DNA from: JABMPO01 sp964539785 | GTDB taxonomy: Bacteria; Fidelibacterota; Marinisomatia; Marinisomatales; TCS56 | DNA length: 26,422 bases | Assembly (NCBI GenBank): GCA_964539785.1 | Contig: CAZIJQ010000033.1 | Location: forward strand, 1 to 26,422 | Direction: 5' to 3' | Shown here: in pieces, positions 1 to 7,514 of the stretch | How the letters are laid out: the number at the start of each line of letters is the position of its first letter | Numbering within the stretch: the stretch's first letter is position 1 | Made by a program: the position numbers and the translations under genes | The notes under the pieces: model-generated | What the model was told of the DNA's origin: nothing | Databases searched by the model: none | Seen by the model: only the letters and a program-made list of their open reading frames with translations

Positions 1-30
1 GCTGGCGATATGGCGCCTTGCTTGTACAGT

Positions 31-237
31 TTACATTTTTGGAATGGACAGGTATACCAAATCCTTTTCAAATGAGAGATTGGCCTGGATGTGTGCAATC
101 TCTACTGTGCCGTCATATTCCGATAAGAGGCTCCAGCCCAGCGCAAGCAGGATGACCACCGTCCAAATCGTTGCCAGAATCAATGTAATGCGCTTCAGTT
201 GCTGTGAAATTTTGAAAAATTTGGTCGTTTCAATCAT
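31..237 (-). pseudogene. Truncated N-terminus of a membrane sensor kinase (DUF3365/Tll0287-like start)
   Basis: The reading frame encodes 68 residues: a cytoplasmic start, one clear membrane helix (about residues 16-36), then an extracytoplasmic segment reading EIAHIQANLSFEKDLVY. That last segment matches the opening of DUF3365-type sensor domains, which normally continue for about 150 residues into a signalling protein. Here the frame loses the family pattern right after KDLVY and stops five residues later. Neither of the other two frames, down to the window edge, restores the expected continuation. I therefore read it as a degenerate or frameshifted 5-prime fragment; an assembly junction is an alternative. 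The start ATG lies 14 bases downstream, in transcription sense, of a perfect 13-base dyad. Confidence 0.5.
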
Positions 238-251
238 GATTTCATTTATTT

Positions 252-283
252 ACCTTCCGAAGGTTTGAATACCTTCGGAAGGT
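252..283. repeat. Perfect 13-base inverted repeat (operator or hairpin)
   Basis: ACCTTCCGAAGGT and ACCTTCGGAAGGT are exact reverse complements separated by the six bases TTGAAT. Each arm is itself a near-palindrome. The element sits in the 5-prime leader of the truncated kinase. It could be a double operator for a dimeric regulator or an RNA hairpin. The rest of 284-488 shows no gene that I can support. Confidence 0.6.
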
Positions 284-488
284 GCTTGAACTAACAATTC
301 TCACTAATCGTTTCCAACAGTTTCTTTATATTGATCGATTTGCTCATGTAAGCATCAACTCAGCCTTGAGCATTATTTCTTTGCCACCCTACAATGTTTA
401 ATGCAAGCATCGTTATCAAATATACCTAGATCGTCAAATTATTTAGAAGAATAAATTGCTTGTCTACCGCTCCTACCTTTTCAAAAGG

Positions 489-1379
489 CTAATAATCAAT
501 ATAATTACGCAGGCTGTGCCGGGCAGTGTTCCAGGAAATTACAGACCAGATCTGCGGAATGTAATTGTGGGATTTGTTGGCATACAACGGATCATTCTCC
601 AGATTACGAGCCGGATAAACCGATAGGCCAAAATCAAAATATATTTTTTTATACATCCTGACTTTGACTGAAACAGCCCCTAAGATACCTGATTCCACCA
701 GTTCTGAATATTGATCAATCTCGTGTAACAGATAGCGCCAGCCCAATACAGTCTCAAGCTGGAACCGATTACGCCAGAATTCAGTTTGGCACCCCAGGGT
801 AGGTACTAATCGGGATGGTGCATAATCGGTTAACAGTCGCAACTCCAGAGCAGCATAAAAATAGCTGGCTGAATCCGCCTGCTGAAATAATTCGCCCTCA
901 ATTGTCAGGGCCAGGAATCCACCGATTCCACCCGCTGAATATGGGATCAATACGTCCGGGACAGCCCGGAGTTGGTGAAACCAGTTCTGGATACCCTGCC
1001 CGCCAAAATGCCCTTTGGCAACCAAGCCGGCCTCAGGTAGTAGTTTTAACTCGCCCCAGCGATATTCCCGAGCCAGTGCTGCAAACAACAAGTCATAACG
1101 ATAATTGAAATGGCGCGAAGTAAGTACATTCTCAGTGATGGCGATTCTCCAGTTCTGCCAGGAAATACGCAACAGGAATGAGGCAGTGATAAAATCATCG
1201 GGACCGAAATAATAGCCCTGCTTACCACGCTCCACGGAGCCGGTATAATTATCATTGATAATCGCAAAGGCTAACCCAAACTGATCAGTTTCTTCCGTAG
1301 CCATTGAAGACTGGGCGCTAAGCCCGCCCAGCACCAGATTGACAATAATAAAAATTACTGCACTGCTGATTTTATTCAT
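489..1379 (-). CDS. Secreted protein of unknown function, probable outer-membrane beta-barrel
   Basis: A 296-residue protein with a signal peptide (hydrophobic residues about 6-22, ending LSAQ). The rest alternates polar and aromatic or hydrophobic residues, with many short segments resembling beta-strands (for example WQNWRIAITENV and KKIYFDFGLSVYPAR), as in outer-membrane barrels. I do not recognise the family. A faint likeness to lipid A deacylase LpxR near NDNYTGSVERG is not enough for a name. It is the last of three co-directional secreted-protein genes, 21 bases after the previous stop, and its translation start has no strong Shine-Dalgarno sequence, so it may depend on the upstream genes. 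Confidence 0.65.
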   Translation of the reverse strand: MNKISSAVIFIIVNLVLGGLSAQSSMATEETDQFGLAFAIINDNYTGSVERGKQGYYFGPDDFITASFLLRISWQNWRIAITENVLTSRHFNYRYDLLFAALAREYRWGELKLLPEAGLVAKGHFGGQGIQNWFHQLRAVPDVLIPYSAGGIGGFLALTIEGELFQQADSASYFYAALELRLLTDYAPSRLVPTLGCQTEFWRNRFQLETVLGWRYLLHEIDQYSELVESGILGAVSVKVRMYKKIYFDFGLSVYPARNLENDPLYANKSHNYIPQIWSVISWNTARHSLRNYIDY

Positions 1380-1400
1380 CCGAATAAATTATGGCTACAA

Positions 1401-1850
1401 TCAAAAAATCAATTCAAGATTCAATTCGGCATCATCGACACGCCAACAATCTCCTTCACAATAACTTTCGTGATCAGTGGATATTTTATCGCCATCGATG
1501 GCAAGCACCGTATCGATACCTACTAGATAAAGTGCAGATCCGGAATACCGGCCCACCGCCATGGTATAATTCTGTTCGGTCACGGATAGAGTATCAGTCA
1601 AAATCAGAATATCGTCTTCGATATCATTTTCATAGAGTTTCACAACAACCCAGGAATTTTCTGTGTTCAGGGTTATTGCTACCTCAACCAAACCTTCTCC
1701 CGGTTCATATGAATAGCAATCCTTCCAGATCGGTCGATGAGTGCAATCTTCATCATCGTCGTAACAGCCACCTCCTACAAATAGCAGCGTCAGCAGGACT
1801 ACTAATATTAAACGAACAATTTGTGTAAAGTAATTTGTTTTGTAAAACAT
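1401..1850 (-). CDS. Small lipoprotein of unknown function
   Basis: A 149-residue protein. A positively charged start and one hydrophobic helix (about residues 12-27) end at GGGC, a usable lipobox with the lipid cysteine at about residue 29. The acidic run YDDDED follows. The mature part is beta-rich and has further cysteines (DCTH, DCYS, YCEGDCW) that could form disulfides. No family is recognised. It sits between two probable beta-barrel genes, 15 bases after one stop and 21 bases before the next start, which suggests a three-gene transcription unit acting at the outer membrane. Confidence 0.65.
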   Translation of the reverse strand: MFYKTNYFTQIVRLILVVLLTLLFVGGGCYDDDEDCTHRPIWKDCYSYEPGEGLVEVAITLNTENSWVVVKLYENDIEDDILILTDTLSVTEQNYTMAVGRYSGSALYLVGIDTVLAIDGDKISTDHESYCEGDCWRVDDAELNLELIF

Positions 1851-1865
1851 AACTTGCCAAATCCT

Positions 1866-2414
1866 TTAATTAAAATGCTTCAGGATATAGATTGTTGACA
1901 CCGAAAACTGGTGGCTGCAAATGAAAGGTAGATCCAGATAGCGATAGGCCAATTTTAAATCCAGATAATTAAAATGACGGATTAATCCGGATTTAAAAAT
2001 AACGGTCAAACCACCTTCCGGTCTAATGGACGAACCTCTGAATAATCCAAATCGATGGATCGGTCCTAGCGCTATGAATAAATCGAAATTAGCAATATTA
2101 AATTGCTTTTCGGCTGTAAAACCAAATCCGAATTGTTTAGCACGATATTGGCGATAATAATTATCCGATTGCTTAATACGGACTATTTTCTCGTAAGGCC
2201 GAAAGAAAAAAAGACCATTTGCCGCCCAATGTTTTTCAATAAACCATAATCCAATCTCGCTATCGAGCAGGATATCATCAATATTAAAACTGGAACCGAC
2301 TGAGAAGAATAAATCGGTTCCGAGATAGTGACGACCTACTGTACTTTGACCCGGTACCGTGCATAGAAATAACAGAAACATACCTGTTAAACGCCATGAT
2401 GTATTCAGTTTCAT
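1866..2414 (-). CDS. Secreted beta-barrel-like protein of unknown function
   Basis: A 182-residue protein. I chose the ATG at 2414 rather than the frame opening at 2441 because TTGAGGGG lies about nine bases upstream and the signal peptide (MKLNTSWRLTGMFLLFLCTV) starts there. The mature part has alternating strands with many aromatics (HYLGTDLFFSVGS, LKLAYRYLDLPF) and resembles a small outer-membrane barrel. No family name can be supported. It is the first of three co-directional genes and is separated from the upstream thioredoxin gene by 275 bases that hold a dispersed repeat. It is therefore probably transcribed separately from the nitrous oxide island. Confidence 0.65.
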   Translation of the reverse strand: MKLNTSWRLTGMFLLFLCTVPGQSTVGRHYLGTDLFFSVGSSFNIDDILLDSEIGLWFIEKHWAANGLFFFRPYEKIVRIKQSDNYYRQYRAKQFGFGFTAEKQFNIANFDLFIALGPIHRFGLFRGSSIRPEGGLTVIFKSGLIRHFNYLDLKLAYRYLDLPFICSHQFSVSTIYILKHFN

Positions 2415-2571
2415 ATCTATTAACCCCTCAATTAATTCCAAAACTGATCAGGTTTTGCAGAAGTAAATTGGACAGTAGAATTCGTGAATCGCACCAGATT
2501 GAGTGAATTGAGTACCAGCTAATTGATATAAAAGTACTTTACCAAATAATTAAAAGCAAATTAATCAAAAA

Positions 2572-2662
2572 CTTTGCAGTGTGTTTCGCTTGCTGAATCC
2601 TTAAACTACCAAGCGTAGATTATTCTCCACCGATTGTATCGGGGAATCGAAATGACAGACTG
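2572..2662. repeat. Dispersed intergenic repeat, copy 1
   Basis: About 91 bases match 19504-19593 almost base for base, from CTTTGCAG through GCTGAAT to a hairpin-bearing block ATCGGGGAATCGAA and TGACAG-CTG, with one indel and scattered substitutions. It fills much of the 275-base gap (2415-2689) between the thioredoxin gene and the beta-barrel gene. I see no gene in that gap. Confidence 0.75.
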
Positions 2663-2689
2663 TTTTCCTTTTCAGGGCATACAAATCTG

Positions 2690-3175
2690 TTATTTGACTG
2701 CCAGCAATGGTTCTAACAATGGAATTAATTCAGCCCGATTCTTAAAACCCGTGATACGATGAATTACATTTCCCGTTCGATCAATAATTATCATTGATGG
2801 GATTTGCCGGATATTTCCATAATCACGTAGAATCCGTTTTACTAATCGCCGTTGATCGGTTAACAATGGAAAATTCAATTTCATAAATTCTTCGAATTCC
2901 TTTAAAAATTTTATATCACCAGAATCTACTCCAATACCTACAATCTGCAGTCCCACACTGCCCAATTCATCCTGCAAAGCTGATAATTCGCGTAGTTCAG
3001 GTTTACAGGTTGAACACCAGATTGCCCAAAAATCGATAATAACCACCTTACCCTGTAAATCCGTTAAAGCAATATTTTCACCATCAGTATTTTTTAATAC
3101 CCACTCCGGCGCCCGCTCAGGTTGAGCAGCGCCAATTAAAGTTATTAACACGATTGATGTTATTAGTATTCTCAA
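2690..3175 (-). CDS. TlpA/ResA-like periplasmic thioredoxin
   Basis: A 161-residue protein that begins with TTG at 3175, seven bases after AAAGGA; the start overlaps the stop of the TonB receptor gene (TTGA). It has an N-terminal hydrophobic signal (residues about 2-16) and then a thioredoxin fold of the AhpC/TSA-TlpA type. The active site is WAIWCSTCKPE, with redox cysteines C54 and C57, and SMIIIDRTG forms the later beta-strand. TlpA-type proteins reduce disulfides or copper-site cysteines in the periplasm; some act with Sco in CuA assembly. As the last gene of the nos/copper operon, a role in keeping the CuA cysteines of NosZ or those of NosL reduced is a reasonable inference but is not shown. 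Cytochrome c maturation is the alternative. Confidence 0.85.
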   Translation of the reverse strand: MRILITSIVLITLIGAAQPERAPEWVLKNTDGENIALTDLQGKVVIIDFWAIWCSTCKPELRELSALQDELGSVGLQIVGIGVDSGDIKFLKEFEEFMKLNFPLLTDQRRLVKRILRDYGNIRQIPSMIIIDRTGNVIHRITGFKNRAELIPLLEPLLAVK

Positions 3176-5436
3176 AACTTGTTCCTTTTATGTCCGTTAA
3201 ATGATTTTTCATCGATGGCAATACTCAGGTAAAAATTGCGACCAGGCTGTGGTAAATCGGCCCAATCCAAATGATCGTGATAATTCACGTTTGTAAGATT
3301 ATCAACCCCAATATTCAATGTGATTCCATCTCGGATCAAATACTCACCGCGCAATCCGATAATAAAATAATCTGCTGTTTCGTTTTCACCGCTGGCGGCG
3401 GAATAAGCCTCCTGCCGACTGCTCAATTTCCCTTCAATCTGGACCCACCAGGGATAGAGCTGGTATTTAATTGCTCCCTGAATTCCCAAGGGTGGAATCA
3501 TAGGCAGGTTATCGTTGATATCATCCAGACGGCCAATTTCGTAGTTCAAGCCGCCAAATACCGACCAGTGCCAATCGAGTTCGGAAAGAATCGACAACTC
3601 CACACCCTGGATATGGGCTTCGCCAACATTATAATAATTTTTCCAACCATTGGCATAATCAACTACAACGCCGTTCGGATCAACTATTCCGAAAATATAA
3701 TCGTCCAAATTATAGCGATATAGATTTAGTCCCAGATCAAACCAGTCGGTCTCAATCCGGTTACGCCATTCAAATTGGTTACTGCGCTCTTTTTTCAGGT
3801 TAGGATTACCGTTATAAAGATAACCATCCAATGCAACATACAAGTAATAACCGTAGGCTTCAGTCACAGTCGGCATTCGCTGACCGGCCGCCAGTGCCAA
3901 GGTAGTCTGCCAATTGGAGTTTATCCGGTAATCCAGAAAGATATTCCCCGTAATCATATGATCCGCTCGCTCCAGTGGATCATCAGGGTAGTTGATATGC
4001 AATTCAGCAATACCCATTTCATCGGTTACTTTGGACCAGAAAAAATCATAACGCAGGGCAGCTTTCAAGGTTGTTTTGAGATTTAGAGCCAACTGATATT
4101 CCAGGTATTCACCAAAATTCCAGCGTAATACAGCCGGCCAGGTGACCATTTTCATGGGAGATGAATCAAAGGGATGCATTACCATTTCAGCATAATGGGT
4201 GCTGTAATAAAATTCGCTCCGTAACTGGAGCAGCTGTTTTTCCCTGGGGACCAGAACAGCATCACCGTATAGACCGACAGTACGGGTAAAGCCTGGCATA
4301 TCCATACGCATATTCATAAATAATTCATCGCGCTTGGAATCATCCATCCAATGATTTACATAATTACCATAAATCTTGAATTCAAACTTGGGAAACCAGG
4401 GTCGTATTCCGGTGGTCATGGTTGATAGTCCGAACATGCGCATCTGAGCATAACCCACATCCATTGGCAAGGCGGAATAGCCAACATCATAAGCATCATC
4501 GCCAATGAAATCGAAATACAATTCCGACCGATCTGACAATCGGGCTAAAATTCCCAGGTTATAATTGATTTTACTGTAGGACGTATATGGAATTACTCCG
4601 CCACTGGCATCAGTGTAATCTTCGGCTTTCCGAATAGTAGTATTAATAATCATTCCCCATTGCGGGTTGTTTCGGGTCCAGTTTACAGCTGTCTTGAGTC
4701 CGCTTAGCGCGCTTTGTGCCTCACTTCGCACATACCAGTTGTTTTCCGTAATACTGGTAAACTCAGGCCGGTTATGACTCATATTCAGGGAGCCACCCAC
4801 ATTTCCCCCATTTTCCAATGCCAGAGCGCCTTTGCCGATTTCCACCGAATTCAGTGCATCCACTTCGATGTACGATGAAACCGGATCCATCCGATCAGTA
4901 CAGGCGCCAAAACATTTCATACCATCGATGGTAATATTCACCTGACCGCCCGACAATCCCCGGAAAATTGGTTCCGATGCAAAACTACCGCGGGAGATCA
5001 GATCAACTCCTTCCAGGCGACTGAGCATATCTTCGGTGCTGGTGAGATTGGCATTACGATACTGCTCGATTGTCGTGTTTTCAAACGATTGACCGATAAC
5101 AGTAATATTCTGGCCAAATTCCAGAATAACCGGATCGAGAGTAAATGAAATCTCAATTCTACCATTCGTAGGCACTTCACAATTATAATGCTGAGCATTA
5201 TATCCAATCATGGAGGCTACAATATCAGCCTTGCCACTATTAACCGACGTAAGCGTGAAGGTACCATCGAGACCGCTTGCTGCGCCAACATTAGTACCAG
5301 AAACGATCACATTGGCGCCCACCAATGCCAGTCCGGTTGAACTATCGGTGACACGACCGGATACAGTACCTTGCCCGGCTAAAGCAGCATTAGCCAGGCA
5401 AAGTACTATTATAATGTTTTTAGAAATCGAATTCAT
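3172..5436 (-). CDS. TonB-dependent outer-membrane receptor, probable copper importer (OprC/NosA-like)
   Basis: A 754-residue protein. The ATG at 5436 opens a clean signal peptide ending ANAALA, and the gene overlaps the upstream lipoprotein gene by 17 bases. Residues about 21-105 form a CarboxypepD_reg-like domain, about 115-230 a TonB plug, and the rest a 22-strand-type barrel ending in phenylalanine. In the plug, CFGACTDRMDPVSSYI contains C179-x3-M183. From memory, the copper receptor OprC binds copper through a CxxxM motif plus an HxM in a loop, and the MDP-SYI context is the one found in that family. No exact HxM is seen; a Met/His-rich loop (EMVMHPFDSSPMKM) may substitute. Its place behind nosDFLY strongly suggests copper supply to NosZ. 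Receptor identity is secure; the copper substrate is likely. Confidence 0.85.
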   Translation of the reverse strand: MNSISKNIIIVLCLANAALAGQGTVSGRVTDSSTGLALVGANVIVSGTNVGAASGLDGTFTLTSVNSGKADIVASMIGYNAQHYNCEVPTNGRIEISFTLDPVILEFGQNITVIGQSFENTTIEQYRNANLTSTEDMLSRLEGVDLISRGSFASEPIFRGLSGGQVNITIDGMKCFGACTDRMDPVSSYIEVDALNSVEIGKGALALENGGNVGGSLNMSHNRPEFTSITENNWYVRSEAQSALSGLKTAVNWTRNNPQWGMIINTTIRKAEDYTDASGGVIPYTSYSKINYNLGILARLSDRSELYFDFIGDDAYDVGYSALPMDVGYAQMRMFGLSTMTTGIRPWFPKFEFKIYGNYVNHWMDDSKRDELFMNMRMDMPGFTRTVGLYGDAVLVPREKQLLQLRSEFYYSTHYAEMVMHPFDSSPMKMVTWPAVLRWNFGEYLEYQLALNLKTTLKAALRYDFFWSKVTDEMGIAELHINYPDDPLERADHMITGNIFLDYRINSNWQTTLALAAGQRMPTVTEAYGYYLYVALDGYLYNGNPNLKKERSNQFEWRNRIETDWFDLGLNLYRYNLDDYIFGIVDPNGVVVDYANGWKNYYNVGEAHIQGVELSILSELDWHWSVFGGLNYEIGRLDDINDNLPMIPPLGIQGAIKYQLYPWWVQIEGKLSSRQEAYSAASGENETADYFIIGLRGEYLIRDGITLNIGVDNLTNVNYHDHLDWADLPQPGRNFYLSIAIDEKSFNGHKRNKF

Positions 5437-6235
5437 ATTGAACCGTATCCAGTGCAACACCATCGCGGCTGAAAGCGAAATCAACAGTCCAGAAACCAGT
5501 CATATTAAAGGCAACTTGTCCTTCATATTTTCCGTTTTCCGTGAAAACCGGGTCAACGTTCCCACTTGATCCATGCCCCATATCTGGCATCTGGGGATTA
5601 ACGGTAATTGTCAGATCGTTTACTGGTGGGAAACTCATCATTGTTTCTTTATGATTTACCGAAAGAACGATATCATTGACCCCAACCAGCGGTTCAGCCA
5701 GACCATTTAATGTGACCAAATAAGTCACAAGATTCGAATCAATATCAGTATAGGTCAACTTCTTTTTCATGTAGGTTTCAAGGACAGTCAGATTTGAGAA
5801 CACAACCTGATGATCGGTAGTTGCTGAAATATTATGGATCAAGACAGTATTATTCCAGATATCAACCGTGTCAGTTGTACCACTGCCCATTATAAATACG
5901 ATCTCACCTTTAAACAGATTGTCATCATCGGCACTGGTACCAGGATTAGTATAGGGACAACTATGATTCATTGTGGCCATATGCATGACCGGGCTCTGGG
6001 TTATTTCGGCACTAGTGATAATGGTATTACTGGTCTCGTCTGTCAAACGGTAATAAACTTCGTTGATACCGACAAAGAATGTTTCATTGCTGAATAGTTC
6101 AACTTGTAATCCGTTGTCACTGACCGTGCCGATCAGGATTAATTCATCGGTTACATCGGTCTCAGTTTCTTTATTATCTTCGCAACCGATAAACAGGATT
6201 GTAAGTATTCCTAAGAGGATTGTTAAGTGGCGCAT
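5420..6235 (-). CDS. Met/His-rich lipoprotein with two YtkA-like domains, probable copper handling
   Basis: A 271-residue lipoprotein: signal MRHLTILLGILTILFIGC with the lipid cysteine at C18, and GGGGAG about five bases before the ATG. Two beta-sandwich units follow. The first holds MHMATMNHSC (residues 84-93) and the second PQMPDMGHGSS near residue 215. Both resemble the PxMPxMxH pattern of YtkA-like domains (PF13115), which are often found with copper proteins. The clustered methionines, histidines and the cysteine are plausible Cu(I)/Cu(II) ligands. It lies between the Cys-rich protein and the TonB receptor, overlapping the latter by 17 bases, so a role in passing copper from the outer membrane to the NosL/NosZ side is inferred. 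It could instead be a structural partner of the receptor. Confidence 0.7.
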   Translation of the reverse strand: MRHLTILLGILTILFIGCEDNKETETDVTDELILIGTVSDNGLQVELFSNETFFVGINEVYYRLTDETSNTIITSAEITQSPVMHMATMNHSCPYTNPGTSADDDNLFKGEIVFIMGSGTTDTVDIWNNTVLIHNISATTDHQVVFSNLTVLETYMKKKLTYTDIDSNLVTYLVTLNGLAEPLVGVNDIVLSVNHKETMMSFPPVNDLTITVNPQMPDMGHGSSGNVDPVFTENGKYEGQVAFNMTGFWTVDFAFSRDGVALDTVQYEFDF

Positions 6236-6687
6236 GCAGCTCCCCTGTATTTTAATATTGTTGTTGATTTATTGTGATTTGACAGCCCCGGAAGGGGGCT
6301 TATCAGACCTGGGGGGGGATGGTATATTTTAAATGTGAACCCAAACTCAGTAGAAGTAAATGTCGGAGGTATAAGATAATGGAATTCTTTAATGTAAATA
6401 TTTGATTGATGGATTTCAAAATAACAATCAGGTAGCTGAAACGCTGAAAATTCCACCCTTTTTTCATGATCCTGATCGCATAGACAGAGCAGGTTACAGC
6501 CCGTTGGCTCGCATTCACCGCCGGTATCTTCATCATCATGATTAAGATCTGCACAACCGCAAGTACAGATCGTCCCGTCTTCGGCATGATAGAGCAAGAT
6601 GAGTGGAATGCTCTGCAATCCTAATTGGAATGTGAATCCCAAAGCCAGCAGGGCAGCGATAAACGGTCTGATGCGGTTGGGAGACAT
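6223..6687 (-). CDS. Small exported or anchored Cys/His-rich protein following nosY
   Basis: A 154-residue product if read from the ATG at 6687. That ATG overlaps the nosY stop by one base (TGATG), a usual coupling arrangement, and is preferred over the frame opening at 6747. A hydrophobic segment (about residues 8-32) is followed by a dense cysteine/histidine cluster: CTCGC at 41-45, H50, C59, C64, C68, C70 and H74, with acidic residues between. I do not recognise the family. The cluster and the operon position suggest soft-metal (copper) binding. A run of eight C bases (6311-6318 on the complementary strand) falls near the end. With one base fewer the protein would stop at 6303 (127 residues) just before a hairpin, so the C-terminus as read here is uncertain. 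Confidence 0.65.
   Translation of the reverse strand: MSPNRIRPFIAALLALGFTFQLGLQSIPLILLYHAEDGTICTCGCADLNHDDEDTGGECEPTGCNLLCLCDQDHEKRVEFSAFQLPDCYFEIHQSNIYIKEFHYLIPPTFTSTEFGFTFKIYHPPPGLISPLPGLSNHNKSTTILKYRGAACAT
6284..6300 (-). terminator. GC-rich hairpin between the Cys-rich protein and lipoprotein genes
   Basis: AGCCCC and GGGGCT pair around a five-base loop. On the transcribed strand it is followed by GUCAAAUCACAAU, not by a U run, so it is more likely an intercistronic RNA hairpin (stability or attenuation) than a full terminator. It lies inside the coding frame as read, but just past the alternative stop at 6303. Confidence 0.35.
6311..6318. repeat. Homopolymer of eight G (eight C in the coding sense)
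   Basis: A run of eight identical bases sits inside the Cys-rich protein gene. Tracts of this length are prone to slippage and to sequencing error. Losing one base would end the protein at 6303. Confidence 0.8.
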
Positions 6688-7514
6688 CAGGTCAAGTCCT
6701 GTCTCCGGAATAAAAAGATAGCAAGAGCTAATGGCAAGACAATCCACAATAATAACACCCCGGAGAATAACAGGGATATGGTCCCGCTGCTGCCGAAAAT
6801 CTTGATCAATGTGGCGCCGGCGGGGCCAAATACGGTTGTTCCCCCCACACTTAATAGCGACATTACCCGCACCATGTCCACCGGATTACCCAATAGTGCA
6901 AATATCAACAAATACTGCAGTACACTTTTCTTCAAATACAAGGTCATGGATATGATCACCAGATCATAAAACATGATGAAGAAAAACCAGACTCCCAGGG
7001 CGGTCCCCACTGCAGCTAATTGTCGTTTGAAAGTGATGGCAATTAAAAAAGCAATCGATAAAAAGCTGGCTGCCAGCAGGATTGACAACCCTACCACCGC
7101 CAGATAGCGGCTGGCACCGGCCGACCCGATCACAATGGCGGAAATCACACCGGGTATTCCGAATCCGGCCACTGTCGCTGCCAGCAGGGCCACCATCAGA
7201 CCGCCGTATTTGCCCAAAAGTATTTGGCTGCGGGACACGGGCTGGGTCACTAACAATTCGAAATATTCTTTATTGGAAATGAAACTGAATACACCCATCA
7301 ATAAAGCAAACAACGGCACCAGGTAAGCGGTCAGATTGATAATACTGGCCGAGGTGCGGCGAAAATCCTGGAAGCCAGAATAACCGGCTGTAACCATACC
7401 GAAATATGCCAATCCCAGGGTCAGTACCGTAAACAGAATAGCAAATGACAGAACCCACTTATTGCGCAGATTCAGTCGAATTTCCTGGCCGGCAATCAAT
7501 CCGATTGAATTCAT
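6687..7514 (-). CDS. nosY: NosY, ABC-2 type membrane permease for CuZ maturation
   Basis: A 275-residue protein that begins RLNLRNKWVL before its first helix (an elbow helix typical of NosY) and has about six membrane helices, ending in FLFRRQDLT. NosY is the membrane half of the NosFY ABC transporter, which works with NosD to supply sulfide to, and assemble, the CuZ [4Cu:2S] centre of N2O reductase. The segment ELLVTQPVSRSQILLGKYGG is characteristic of ABC-2 permeases. Its start overlaps nosL by four bases (ATGA) and its stop overlaps the next ATG by one base. Length is usual for the family. The paired ATPase NosF and the scaffold NosD are encoded in the same operon, which leaves little doubt about the name. 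Confidence 0.92.
   Translation of the reverse strand: MNSIGLIAGQEIRLNLRNKWVLSFAILFTVLTLGLAYFGMVTAGYSGFQDFRRTSASIINLTAYLVPLFALLMGVFSFISNKEYFELLVTQPVSRSQILLGKYGGLMVALLAATVAGFGIPGVISAIVIGSAGASRYLAVVGLSILLAASFLSIAFLIAITFKRQLAAVGTALGVWFFFIMFYDLVIISMTLYLKKSVLQYLLIFALLGNPVDMVRVMSLLSVGGTTVFGPAGATLIKIFGSSGTISLLFSGVLLLWIVLPLALAIFLFRRQDLT

Noticed and set aside
44..268. Plus-strand frame opposite the truncated kinase
   Set aside because: No recognisable domain or ribosome site; the minus strand has the membrane helix and the sensor-domain pattern.
252..283. CueR-type copper box (ACCTTCC ... GGAAGGT)
   Set aside because: The arm sequence matches the known CueR dyad, but the spacing is 18 bases instead of 7, and the neighbouring gene is a broken kinase with no copper link.
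489..1379. Naming the barrel protein as lipid A deacylase LpxR
   Set aside because: Only one short stretch (NDNYTG) is reminiscent; no catalytic residues could be placed.
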